Source: Sneathiella sp. (GTDB lineage Bacteria > Pseudomonadota > Alphaproteobacteria > Sneathiellales > Sneathiellaceae). From it: 47,027 bases of DNA. Of this stretch, positions 34,712-42,618 are shown piece after piece; the stretch's first letter is position 1, and every line of letters starts with the position of its first letter. The notes under the pieces are model-generated. The model was not told the origin of the DNA and did no database searches. It was given only the letters and a program-made list of their open reading frames with translations. The DNA lies in assembly GCF_029233945.1 (NCBI RefSeq), contig NZ_JARGOQ010000023.1:1-47027 (forward strand), in the 5' to 3' direction. Position numbers and translations under genes: made by a program.

Positions 34712-35482
34712 ATGAGTGAAGCTGCCATGACCCAGACTGATATCGATGTCGCGATCCAGCTGATCGGGATGCATAAATGGTATGGGGAATTCCATGTCCT
34801 GAAAGACATCAACCTGACGGTGGAGCGGGGAGAAAAAATCGTTGTCTGCGGACCGTCCGGTTCCGGCAAGTCAACGATGATTCGCTGTATCAACCGGCTG
34901 GAGGAGCATCAGCAGGGCCAGATCATCGTCGACGGGATCGAGCTGACCAATGATGTGAAGAAGATCGACGAGATCCGCCGCGAGGTGGGGATGGTCTTCC
35001 AGCATTTCAACCTGTTCCCGCATCTGACGGTTCTGGAAAACTGCACGCTGGCGCCGATCTGGGTCCGCAAGACCCCGAAGGCGGAGGCCGAGGCAACGGC
35101 GATGAAGTTCCTTGAGAGGGTGAAAATCCCCGAGCAGGCGATGAAATATCCGGGGCAGCTTTCCGGCGGCCAGCAGCAGCGCGTGGCGATTGCCCGCTCG
35201 CTCTGCATGAACCCGCGCATCATGCTGTTCGATGAGCCGACATCGGCGCTCGACCCGGAAATGATCTCGGAGGTGCTGGACACCATGATCAGCCTCGCCG
35301 AGGAGGGGATGACGATGATCTGCGTGACCCATGAAATGGGCTTCGCCAAGACCGTCGCCGACCGGGTGCTGTTCATGGACGCCGGGGAAATTATCGAGCA
35401 GGCCCCGCCGCAGGAATTCTTCGAAAACCCGCAAAGCGAACGGACCCAGCTGTTCCTCAGTCAGATCCTCCACAACGGCTGA
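34712..35482 (+). CDS. aapP: General L-amino acid ABC transporter ATP-binding protein
   Basis: A 256-residue ATPase that drives AapQM. Walker A is [14 protein letters not shown] near residue 52, the Q-loop is [13 protein letters not shown], the signature is [15 protein letters not shown] and Walker B is [15 protein letters not shown]. The switch His is in [22 protein letters not shown] gives a strong ribosome binding site. An intrinsic terminator lies 20 bp after the stop, closing the aapJQMP operon. Confidence 0.97.
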   Translation: MSEAAMTQTDIDVAIQLIGMHKWYGEFHVLKDINLTVERGEKIVVCGPSGSGKSTMIRCINRLEEHQQGQIIVDGIELTNDVKKIDEIRREVGMVFQHFNLFPHLTVLENCTLAPIWVRKTPKAEAEATAMKFLERVKIPEQAMKYPGQLSGGQQQRVAIARSLCMNPRIMLFDEPTSALDPEMISEVLDTMISLAEEGMTMICVTHEMGFAKTVADRVLFMDAGEIIEQAPPQEFFENPQSERTQLFLSQILHNG

Positions 35483-35501
35483 TAAGCCCTTTAAACAAAA
35501 G

Positions 35502-35534
35502 AAAAATCCCGGTGAGAAATCCCCGGGCTTTTTT
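35502..35534 (+). terminator. Intrinsic terminator of the aap operon
   Basis: CCCGG (35508-35512) pairs with CCGGG (35523-35527). Flanking A5 and T6 tracts extend the stem past a single mismatch and supply the T-run. It lies 20 bp after aapP and can also stop the opposite-strand gene at 35550. Confidence 0.75.
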
Positions 35535-35549
35535 CTATGGGAAGGGCGT

Positions 35550-36365
35550 CTAGCTCCCCGCGTTGAGCGATTTCCAGTATTTTGTATTGAGCTTGCCGAT
35601 CATCCGGTCGTGCCAGCTGCCCAAACAGCCCCGAAAGCTGAGGCTGCCGGCGATGGTGCGGTCGTAGCATTCCTTGACGACGGCGCCCGCGTTATCTTTT
35701 GCGCCGCTCGCAAAGCCGGAGCTCTCGGTAATTTCCTGATGGGTCGCGCGGACGGTGGCGCGTTCCGCATCGCTGGCGCGGCCGCGCCAGGGCAGGCGGT
35801 TGATCGCCTGGCTGATCAGTTCCGCCGCGTCGCGCTTGTTGCTATCCAGATCGACGAGCTGCGTCGCTGCCGCCCGAAGCGGTCCGGTGGCGAGCAGGAT
35901 ATCCTCCTCCGTCTGTGGCTTTACATCCCCCGCGACGGGCAGCGGCACGAGGGAGAGGTTTTCCGGCACGGAGATGCTCACCTCCAGCGGGCCGTATTTG
36001 GTCAGCTGGCTTTCGCGAAAGGCGAGGCGGACCGCGTTATGGCCGCGCGTCGCGGTAATCTCAAGCGGCAGATGGGCGAGGGAGATTTCCTGTCCGGCGG
36101 CGTTGCGGCCTTTAAGGTCGAAGAATTTCTCGCCATGCACATAATAGCCCGCCCCGATATTGGGGGAGGCGCGATGCTCCTGCAAACAGATGGTGGTCAG
36201 CTCAACGGTGCATTCGCCCGCGTCGCAAATCACTGGGAGTTTCAGGTCCGTTGCGGCGACGGCGAGGATCTGCGGCGCGGCAAGCGCGGGCAGGGCGGCC
36301 ATGGCTCCGGCAAGTGACGCCGCGGTAAAAAGGGGAAAGCGTAGTTTTTTGTTCAAGGGCGCCAT
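35550..36365 (-). CDS. Exported protein of unknown function with several cysteines
   Basis: A protein of about 271 residues with no recognised family. A Sec signal peptide is clear: basic MAPLNKKLRF, a hydrophobic core and an ALPALA cleavage site before APQIL. The mature part has cysteines in VICDAGECTVELTTIC (three close together), KECYDR and RGCLGSW, suggesting disulfides in the periplasm. The C-terminal region GCLGSWHDRMIGKLNTKYW looks helical and well ordered. The ATG at 36365 has GGAGG 7 nt upstream; an earlier ATG at 36383 lacks one. It lies 94 bp after the GNAT gene on the same strand and may be a separate transcript. Function unknown. Confidence 0.8.
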   Translation of the reverse strand: MAPLNKKLRFPLFTAASLAGAMAALPALAAPQILAVAATDLKLPVICDAGECTVELTTICLQEHRASPNIGAGYYVHGEKFFDLKGRNAAGQEISLAHLPLEITATRGHNAVRLAFRESQLTKYGPLEVSISVPENLSLVPLPVAGDVKPQTEEDILLATGPLRAAATQLVDLDSNKRDAAELISQAINRLPWRGRASDAERATVRATHQEITESSGFASGAKDNAGAVVKECYDRTIAGSLSFRGCLGSWHDRMIGKLNTKYWKSLNAGS

Positions 36366-36459
36366 TGGAAAACCTCCGCGCATGTCAAACCAGCATATAT
36401 ATCAGGATAAACTGATACGGCGCGCCGGTCAACGCATCTGCGCGGTCACGTCTTCGCGA

Positions 36460-37017
36460 TCAGAGGTCTTCGATGGGGTCGATCTCTATCTCGCGGCGGC
36501 GGACGGGCTCAAACCCGGTGCGCTGATACATGGGCAGGGCCTTCGGATGGTCGAGCGTGCAGGTATTGACGGTGACTTTTTCCGGTTCCTTCACCCAGGC
36601 CTCCTCCAGCGCCCAGTTCAGGAACCAGGGGCCGAGCTTCATTCCGATAAAGTCCGGCATGATGCCGAAATAGGCGACATCGACAGCCGCCGGCAGGTCG
36701 GCGGCATTCAGCTCGACAAAGCCCGCAGGCACCCCCCGGATATAGAGCACATAGACTTCGGTTGTTTCCGCCTGCAGGATTTCTTCAAGCTCCGCATCGG
36801 AAACAAGGCGGCGATCAATCCAGCCCCAGTCGCGCCCGACCGTATCATAGAGATAGCGATAGAAAGAGACCGTCGGCTTCTCCGCGCGGATGATCGCATG
36901 GGGGATGGCGGGCGGCAGCGGCGGGGCGGTATGCTGGCGCTCCGTCATTTCCAGGAAGGTGATGGTCACAGGCCATTTGCCCGTGTGGGTCGGGGTCGGG
37001 GGTCGTTTAAGGGGCAT
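36460..37017 (-). CDS. GNAT family N-acetyltransferase
   Basis: A 185-residue GNAT-fold protein. The acetyl-CoA region is near residues 115-140 (VAYFGIMPDFIGMKLGPWFL, with a degenerate Q/R-x-x-G-x-G/A), and the C-terminal NTCTLDHPKALPMYQRTGFE is the usual beta6/alpha4 motif. The upstream half has RDWGWIDRR and VYVLYIRGVPAGFVEL. The substrate is unknown. Its start is 2 bp after the sseA stop, so it is co-transcribed with the sulfur genes. Confidence 0.9.
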   Translation of the reverse strand: MPLKRPPTPTHTGKWPVTITFLEMTERQHTAPPLPPAIPHAIIRAEKPTVSFYRYLYDTVGRDWGWIDRRLVSDAELEEILQAETTEVYVLYIRGVPAGFVELNAADLPAAVDVAYFGIMPDFIGMKLGPWFLNWALEEAWVKEPEKVTVNTCTLDHPKALPMYQRTGFEPVRRREIEIDPIEDL

Positions 37018-37019
37018 GC

Positions 37020-37877
37020 CTACTTTCCGGTATCGACGGGTAACTCCTCATCGAGAGCCCATTCGGTCCAGGATCCGTCAAAGACGGCGACGCGATGGTG
37101 ACCCAGAAGATGCAGGCCGAACGCCAGGACGCAAGCGGTAATTCCCGATCCACAGGATGTAATCACCGGTTTCTTTAAGTCAATACCGGCACCCTCGAAA
37201 GATGCAGAAAGTTCGGCGGCCGGACGGAAGGTCCTGTCCTCGTCATGGAGCAGCTGCGTGTAGGGCAGGTTTTTCGAGCCTGGAATATGGCCGCTGCGCA
37301 ACCCCTCGCGCGGTTCCGGTTCCGTCCCGTCGAACCGCCCGGCGGAGCGGGCATCGAGGACCTGCTCGCGGCTCTGGCCGATATTGCGGGCGACCTGCTC
37401 CTTCTCGCGCAGCATGAAGCTGTTGATGCGGGAGGTGAAATGCCGCTCGGCGGGCTTGACCGGCATGTCATCGACGGGGCGTCCCTCCGCCTTCCATTTG
37501 GGCAGGCCCCCGTCGAGAATGGCGACATCCTGATGACCGAACAGGCGGAGCAGCCACCAGGCGCGGGCGGCGCTGACCATGCCGAGAGTGTCATAAACGA
37601 CGATCCGGTTGCCATCCCCAAGGCCGAGTTTGCGCATTCGGCTTGAAAATTTTTCCGGGCTTGGCACCATATGGGGGAGCGGGTTGTCGGTGTCGGAAAT
37701 CTCGTCAATATCGAAGAAGATGGCGCCGGGGATATGTTCCGCGTCATATTCCGCCCGCGGATCGCGGTTGGTGGCCGGCATATGCCAGGAGGCATCGACG
37801 ATGCGCACATCGGGGGCGTCGGCATGCTTCGCCAGCCATTCAGTGGAGACAAGAGAGGATGAATTTACATAGGACAT
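37020..37877 (-). CDS. sseA: 3-mercaptopyruvate sulfurtransferase
   Basis: A 285-residue two-domain rhodanese-like enzyme that moves sulfur from 3-mercaptopyruvate to an acceptor such as thioredoxin or cyanide. Catalytic Cys242 sits in ITSCGSGITA; the CGSG(V/I)T loop marks mercaptopyruvate rather than thiosulfate specificity. The inactive N-terminal domain shows VDASWHMPATNRDPRAEY and HIPGAIFFDIDEISD. The second domain has VLDARSAGRFDGTEPEPREG and HIPGSKNLPY. It lies in the order cysK-alaX-sseA-GNAT on one strand, linking cysteine synthesis with sulfur transfer. Confidence 0.95.
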   Translation of the reverse strand: MSYVNSSSLVSTEWLAKHADAPDVRIVDASWHMPATNRDPRAEYDAEHIPGAIFFDIDEISDTDNPLPHMVPSPEKFSSRMRKLGLGDGNRIVVYDTLGMVSAARAWWLLRLFGHQDVAILDGGLPKWKAEGRPVDDMPVKPAERHFTSRINSFMLREKEQVARNIGQSREQVLDARSAGRFDGTEPEPREGLRSGHIPGSKNLPYTQLLHDEDRTFRPAAELSASFEGAGIDLKKPVITSCGSGITACVLAFGLHLLGHHRVAVFDGSWTEWALDEELPVDTGK

Positions 37878-37917
37878 ATTTCTATTTTCACATTTCTTTT
37901 GTGGCTATAGTGTGATT

Positions 37918-38631
37918 TTATTCCGCAAATACTAACGATACCCGCCGGTTTTGCCGACCCTTCTTTTCAATTTTTCTGACCCGGACCGCGCCGATTTCCG
38001 ACGTGTTGCGGACATGGGTCCCGCCGCAGGGCTGCAAATCCACCCCATCGACCTTGATCAGGCGGATGCGCCCGGCGCCGCGCGGCGGCTGTACGGACAT
38101 GGTTTTGACAAGCTCGGGCTTGGCGTCGAGCTCTTCTTCGGAAATCCAGTCGCTGGTCAGCGCGTGGTTCTCATTGATGATCCGGTTGAGTTCCGTCGTG
38201 ATTTCGTCCTTGTCCAGCGTGGCTTCGGGCAGATCGAAATCGAGCCGCCCCTTGCCGTCGGAGACCTGTCCGCCGGTCACCGGATAGGGCAGCACGGCGG
38301 ACAGAAGATGCAGGCAGCTATGCATGCGCATGAGGCGATGGCGGACGTCCCAGTCAATCTCGGCGGTGACACCTGCGCCAACATCGGGGCGGGGGCTTCC
38401 CTCGGCGGGGACATGGACAATCTCGTCCGGGGTCTCCCCCTTGACGGTTGTCGCGATTTCAATCGTCGTCCCGTCCGCGAGGATCAGGCGACCGGAATCG
38501 CCGGGCTGTCCGCCGCCGGTGGGATAGAAGTTGGTCTGGTCGAGAATTATGCCGCCCCGCTCATTGACGCCGGTCACCACCGCCGACGTTCGGGTGAGGT
38601 AAGCGTCGTCGCGAAAGAGGGGTAACGTCAT
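37918..38631 (-). CDS. AlaX-type alanyl-tRNA editing protein
   Basis: A 237-residue free-standing editing enzyme that deacylates mischarged tRNA-Ala (Ser- or Gly-tRNA-Ala). Two zinc motifs are visible: HSCLH (HxxxH, near residue 103) and PCGGTHVRNTSEIG (CxxxH, near residue 190). The N-terminal QTNFYPTGGGQPGD is the usual AlaX/AlaRS-editing start. It contains no synthetase domain. Its stop is 40 bp from the sseA start and its own start is 21 bp after cysK, so it belongs to the cysteine operon. Confidence 0.94.
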   Translation of the reverse strand: MTLPLFRDDAYLTRTSAVVTGVNERGGIILDQTNFYPTGGGQPGDSGRLILADGTTIEIATTVKGETPDEIVHVPAEGSPRPDVGAGVTAEIDWDVRHRLMRMHSCLHLLSAVLPYPVTGGQVSDGKGRLDFDLPEATLDKDEITTELNRIINENHALTSDWISEEELDAKPELVKTMSVQPPRGAGRIRLIKVDGVDLQPCGGTHVRNTSEIGAVRVRKIEKKGRQNRRVSLVFAE

Positions 38632-38652
38632 GGCAGGCTCCGGCTCGGGTTG

Positions 38653-39663
38653 TCAGCTTTTGCCGGTAAGCCAGGGGGCGACCGGCAGGTTCTTTTCTTT
38701 CAGCATATCAATGTCCATCAATTTGCTAAAGTATTTTTGCGCGGTATCGCAGAGAACGGTGACAATCGTGTGACCGGGGCCCATTTCCTTCGCCATGCGG
38801 ATGGCACCGGCGACATTGATGCCGGTGGAAAGGCCCATCTGCAACCCTTCATGGATGTTAAGGTCATAGAGCACGTCGAGCGCCTCGACATCGTCGATCT
38901 GGAACGGCATGTCGATATCGAGACCCTCCAGATTGGCGGTGATGCGGCCCTGACCGATGCCTTCGGTGATCGAGCTGCCCTCGGATTTCATTTCGCCATT
39001 CTTGTAGTAGTTATAGAGCGCCGCGCCCATGGGATCGGCGAGGCCGATCTTGACGCCGGGGTTTTTCGCCCGGAGCGCCGTCGCCACCCCGGCAAGCGTG
39101 CCGCCGCTGCCGACCGCGCAGATAAAGCCGTCGATTTTGCCGTCTGTCTGATCCCAGATTTCCGGGCCCGTGGTGTCGATATGCCCCTGGCGGTTGGCGA
39201 CATTGTCGAACTGGTTGGCCCAGATGGCGCCGCCGGGATGGGTTTTCGCCAGCTCTTCCGCCAGCCGGCCGGAGTATTTGATATAATTATCCGGGTCCTT
39301 GTAGGGCTTCGCCGGGACGAGACGCAGATCCGCACCGCAGTATCTGAGCAGGGCTTTTTTCTCGTCGGTCTGGGTTTCGGGCATGACGATGACGGTCTTG
39401 TAGCCCTTGGCGTTGGCCACGAGCGCGAGGCCGATCCCCGTGTTTCCCGCCGTCCCCTCGACGATCAGCCCGCCGGGTTTCAGCAGGCCCTTCGCCTCGG
39501 CGTCTTTCACAATGGCGAGCGCCGCGCGGTCCTTCACCGATCCGCCGGGATTGAGGAATTCAGCCTTGCCGTAGATGTCACAGCCTGTTGCCTCCGAGGC
39601 GGCGGTCAGGCGGATAAGCGGCGTATTGCCGATGCTGTCGATAAAGTCTTTGCGGATTTCCAT
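38653..39663 (-). CDS. cysK: Cysteine synthase A (O-acetylserine sulfhydrylase)
   Basis: A 336-residue PLP enzyme that makes cysteine from O-acetylserine and sulfide. The PLP lysine is Lys44 in NPGGSVKDRAAL, the substrate loop EGTAGNTGIGLALVA follows, then PLP-phosphate loop CAVGSGGTLAGVATAL. The length is about 20 residues longer than E. coli CysK, as in many alphaproteobacterial homologues with a different middle section (YKDPDNYIKYSGRLAEELA). Its substrate comes from CysE encoded at 20.6 kb. It heads the cysK-alaX-sseA-GNAT operon. Confidence 0.94.
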   Translation of the reverse strand: MEIRKDFIDSIGNTPLIRLTAASEATGCDIYGKAEFLNPGGSVKDRAALAIVKDAEAKGLLKPGGLIVEGTAGNTGIGLALVANAKGYKTVIVMPETQTDEKKALLRYCGADLRLVPAKPYKDPDNYIKYSGRLAEELAKTHPGGAIWANQFDNVANRQGHIDTTGPEIWDQTDGKIDGFICAVGSGGTLAGVATALRAKNPGVKIGLADPMGAALYNYYKNGEMKSEGSSITEGIGQGRITANLEGLDIDMPFQIDDVEALDVLYDLNIHEGLQMGLSTGINVAGAIRMAKEMGPGHTIVTVLCDTAQKYFSKLMDIDMLKEKNLPVAPWLTGKS

Positions 39664-39813
39664 GAGGTGCTCTGTAGTTCTTTGTTATTACCATTGTATT
39701 ACTGTTAATCTGGCAATTTACCTTGGAAGCGTCAAGCGTTGTCGGGGAAATAAATTCCGGACCCTTTGCCGGGCGGGATTTGCACCCTGCCGACGCAGTT
39801 TGAATTCTAACTA

Positions 39814-39842
39814 TTGACGAAATAAATAGAATGTTTTACACT
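39814..39842 (+). promoter_or_regulatory. Candidate promoter in the AT-rich gap before the phage genes
   Basis: TTGACG (39814-39819) and TACACT (39837-39842) are spaced by 17 bp, with TATAAA just beyond. The interval 39664-40091 is markedly AT-rich, has no convincing gene, and marks the junction between chromosomal genes and the phage-type genes. Confidence 0.5.
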
Positions 39843-40091
39843 ATAAATAGAATTAATATTATGACAAAGCCGCATTTGTAATTATTATGATATGTGAGTT
39901 CGTACTGTTTCTTCATTTTTTCCCAACCAACCATACCATTCTTTTTACGCGCGGCGCGTCGGTCTCCGAAGCATATATTTGCGCATTTGCATTTCCGACT
40001 ACTTCCACGGCACCACAGGAACGGCAGAATGCCCTCCGTGGCTGGATTACGAGTAACGCAACAAATCAGCATTATATGATGGAGAGGAACA

Positions 40092-40601
40092 ATGACATCC
40101 AAACAGACTGATGTTCGCACGGTGCAGGAAACTCCTTTGGTGCCGCAATCGACGGATCACAACGTCATGCCGGCCCCCGGTGACAGGAGGGCAAGAATAC
40201 GACCCCGGCCCTGTGCCAATCCTTCGGGCAGACTTAGAAAGACAGAGAACAAGGCGCGGGAACCACGCCTGTTTTCCATGCTGACGGACGATCAGATCCG
40301 GGTCGCGGAACTGATCGCGCGGGGCTTTCATTTGCGCACGGCGGGCCTCGGCATGCGAACGCAGACCTATTGCTGGCAACCGCCGGGCACCGGCAATACG
40401 GAGGACTGGTTGTTCGATGTGATGCGCCGCTTTACGCGCTGGGCAGTGGCGGTGCAGGAGGCGGGGCTATCTCTCGCCGCTGTGCTTGATGTGATTGTTT
40501 TCGGGCAGAGTTGCCGGGCTGTGGACCGGGCGCGGCGCAAGCGAAACGGATATGCGCGCGCGCAAATTCTGGACGCCCTGGAACTCTACGGGAAAATCTA
40601 A
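40092..40601 (+). CDS. Phage-associated protein of unknown function (possible regulator)
   Basis: A 169-residue protein that I cannot assign. The first 55 residues are polar and Arg-rich (GDRRARIRPRPC and RLRKTENKAREPR). The rest looks helical: LTDDQIRVAELIARGFHLRT resembles the start of a helix-turn-helix segment, followed by DWLFDVMRRFTRWAVAVQEA and a basic end with DRARRKRNGYARAQ. A GGAGAGGAACA ribosome binding site is present. Its place just ahead of the terminase genes is where many tailed phages carry a late-gene activator or antiterminator (RinA/ArpU/Q-like position), but no motif proves that. A direct-repeat copy starts at its stop codon. Confidence 0.6.
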   Translation: MTSKQTDVRTVQETPLVPQSTDHNVMPAPGDRRARIRPRPCANPSGRLRKTENKAREPRLFSMLTDDQIRVAELIARGFHLRTAGLGMRTQTYCWQPPGTGNTEDWLFDVMRRFTRWAVAVQEAGLSLAAVLDVIVFGQSCRAVDRARRKRNGYARAQILDALELYGKI

Positions 40602-40624
40602 AAACACTTACTGATAGAAAATAC
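40600..40624 (+). repeat. Direct repeat copy 1 before the terminase genes
   Basis: AAAAACACTTACTGATAGAA followed by AATAC begins at the stop codon of the gene at 40092. It is nearly identical to a copy at 40828-40851, differing at a few positions and by one A. Confidence 0.7.
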
Positions 40625-40822
40625 TTGACTGTACGGGAACATTACTTTATTCTAATTGCCATAGTCGGAAAATGGGTCCATGGAAATGAAAGTATTTCTG
40701 TGGGCCTTTCTTTTTGTAAATTTTCCAACAAAAACAACAGATAAATTCATGAATCCGGGATATAAATCCTGAGAGGAGGAAATCTTTTCTGGCTGAAACG
40801 CCTCAATGGCGAATTTGATCCG

Positions 40823-40851
40823 GGTGTAAAAACACCTAATGATAGAAATAC
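40823..40851 (+). repeat. Direct repeat copy 2, with a hairpin, before the small terminase gene
   Basis: AAAAACACCTAATGATAGAA (40828-40847, continuing ATAC) matches the copy at 40600. It overlaps a small hairpin GGTGT-AAAA-ACACC (40823-40836). The interval between the copies, about 200 bp, is AT-rich. It contains an AGAGGAGGA sequence at 40772-40780 with no start codon at the usual distance, and no firm gene. Confidence 0.65.
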
Positions 40852-40883
40852 ATCGTATTTATCAAAAATTTGAGGCTTCTGGA

Positions 40884-41285
40884 ATGACGACCATCGATCT
40901 GCTGAAATCGGCCCTTCATAACAAAATCTGGCGCCGCAATGCCGCCCTGCCACTGCTGGAGGATATCAAGCAGGCGGGGCGGATCAACGATATCGTCGCG
41001 CTGCTGGGATCGGTCTTCCAGAAGAAGGAGGAGGAGACCATCCGCCGCTTCGTCGCCGATGTGTTTGCCGGGGAAATTCTCGAAATCGCCGATGGCGCCA
41101 ATGACAACGGAGAGGAAGCGGAGCCAAAGGAGGACATCGCCCGCTCCAAGCTGCGGATCGATACGCGCAAATGGCTGATGGCGCATTTCGCGCCCGCGCA
41201 ATATGGCGACGGCGCGGCCAATGACAAGGGCAAGCGCAGCTTCCTGCCGCCGCGTCTGTATTTGCCGGAAAATGGCCGTGATTAA
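40884..41285 (+). CDS. Phage terminase small subunit
   Basis: A DNA-recognition subunit of the packaging motor, about 133 residues. The C-terminal motif SKLRIDTRKWLMAHFAPAQY followed by GDG is a hallmark of one small-terminase family in tailed phages of Proteobacteria. Residues 1-60 are helical (LLKSALHNKIWRRNAALPLL). ATG 40884 has GAGG 8 nt upstream; the longer in-frame ATG at 40839 lies in the repeat and has no ribosome binding site. The 3' end overlaps the large subunit by 14 nt. Confidence 0.82.
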   Translation: MTTIDLLKSALHNKIWRRNAALPLLEDIKQAGRINDIVALLGSVFQKKEEETIRRFVADVFAGEILEIADGANDNGEEAEPKEDIARSKLRIDTRKWLMAHFAPAQYGDGAANDKGKRSFLPPRLYLPENGRD

Positions 41286-42618
41286 ACCCCAACCGGGCCC
41301 GCAGGAAATGTTCCTTGGCACCGCTGCCGATATCGCCATCTATGGCGGCGCGGCGGGCGGCGGCAAGAGCTTTGCCCTGCTGATGGAGCCGCTCCGTCAT
41401 GTGGTGCAGGGGGAATTCAAGGCCGTCATCTTCCGCCGCACCTCGAAGCAGGTGAAGAATGAGGGCGGGCTCTGGGATGCGTCCGCCGCGCTTTACGGCA
41501 CCCTCGGCGGGCAGGCGAAGGAGAGCGAGCTTGCCTGGAAATTCCCGAGCGGGGCGTCGATCAGCTTTGGCCATCTGGAGCATGAGAAGAACAAATATGA
41601 CTGGCAGGGATCGGAACTTGCCTTCATCGGCTTTGACGAGCTGACCCATTTCACCGAGAGCCAGTTCTTCTATCTGTTGAGCCGTAACCGCTCCACCGGG
41701 CGGGCGCGGCCCTATGTGCGGGGAACCTGCAACCCCGATGCGGACAGCTGGGTCGCCGATTTTATCCGCTGGTGGCTCGACCCGGAGACGGGCTATCCGA
41801 TTCCGGCGCGGTCGGGCCAGCTCCGCTGGTTCGTCCGCAGCGAGGACAATCTCGTCTGGGGCGATGACAAGGCAGCGTTGGAGGCGGCACATCCGGGACA
41901 AGTCGCGAAGTCGGTGACCTTTATCGCCGCCTCGATCGAGGATAACCGGGTGCTGATGGAGCGGGATCCGGGCTATCGCGCCAATCTCGCCGCGCTTTCC
42001 ACGGTGGATCGCGAACGGCTGTTGAAGGGCAACTGGAAAATCCGCCCCGCCGCGGGCGCCTATTTTCGCCGGAGCTGGTTTCCGGTTGTCACGGCCGCGC
42101 CGCTGGAGGCGCGACGGGTGCGCGGCTGGGATCTGGCGGCGAGCCAAAAAGAAGCCGGGGTCTCGCCCGACTGGACCGTTGGGGCGCGGCTTGCCCGGGA
42201 CACGGGCGGGGTCTTCTATGTCGAGCATGTGGAGCGGTTGCAGGGCACGCCGAACGAGGTCGATCGCACCATCTATAATCTCGCGGGCAGTGACGGGCGG
42301 GAGACGGAGATTGCGCTGCCGCAGGATCCGGGGCAGGCGGGCAAGGCGCAAAAACTGGCGCTCGTCCGGCTGCTGGCGGGCTTCCGGGTGAAAAGCCAGC
42401 CGGTGACGGGCAGCAAGATCGTCCGGGCCATGCCTTTTTCGTCGCAGGCCGAGGCGGGGAATGTCAAGCTGGTCGAGGGGCCGTGGAACGCGGCATTTCT
42501 CACTGAGCTGGAGAATTTCCCCACCGGCCGCCATGACGATCAGGTCGATGCGGTGTGCGAGGCGTTTAATGCGCTCACCCAAGTTTCACAGAAATCACAA
42601 CGGGATATGTACTCATGA
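41272..42618 (+). CDS. Phage terminase large subunit
   Basis: A 448-residue packaging ATPase and nuclease. The P-loop is YGGAAGGGKSFALL near residue 25, Walker B is FIGFDELTHF and the coupling motif is GTCNPD. The RNase-H-like nuclease has GWDLAAS near residue 282 and the late acidic motif RHDDQVDAVCEAF. All catalytic residues appear intact. ATG 41272 is used; GTG 41278 is possible. It overlaps the small subunit upstream, and the portal gene downstream by 4 nt (ATGA). Confidence 0.95.
   Translation: MAVIKPQPGPQEMFLGTAADIAIYGGAAGGGKSFALLMEPLRHVVQGEFKAVIFRRTSKQVKNEGGLWDASAALYGTLGGQAKESELAWKFPSGASISFGHLEHEKNKYDWQGSELAFIGFDELTHFTESQFFYLLSRNRSTGRARPYVRGTCNPDADSWVADFIRWWLDPETGYPIPARSGQLRWFVRSEDNLVWGDDKAALEAAHPGQVAKSVTFIAASIEDNRVLMERDPGYRANLAALSTVDRERLLKGNWKIRPAAGAYFRRSWFPVVTAAPLEARRVRGWDLAASQKEAGVSPDWTVGARLARDTGGVFYVEHVERLQGTPNEVDRTIYNLAGSDGRETEIALPQDPGQAGKAQKLALVRLLAGFRVKSQPVTGSKIVRAMPFSSQAEAGNVKLVEGPWNAAFLTELENFPTGRHDDQVDAVCEAFNALTQVSQKSQRDMYS

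Noticed and set aside
39664-40091. tRNA or attachment site at the phage boundary
   Set aside because: No cloverleaf-compatible sequence was found, and an attachment repeat cannot be recognised without the other end of the element.
39887-40111. 74-codon plus-strand ORF ahead of the phage regulator
   Set aside because: It has no ribosome binding site, overlaps the start of the better-supported gene at 40092, and has an AT-driven composition.
40984-42582. 532-codon minus-strand ORF in the phage region
   Set aside because: It is antisense to the terminase genes, which carry complete ATPase and nuclease motifs.
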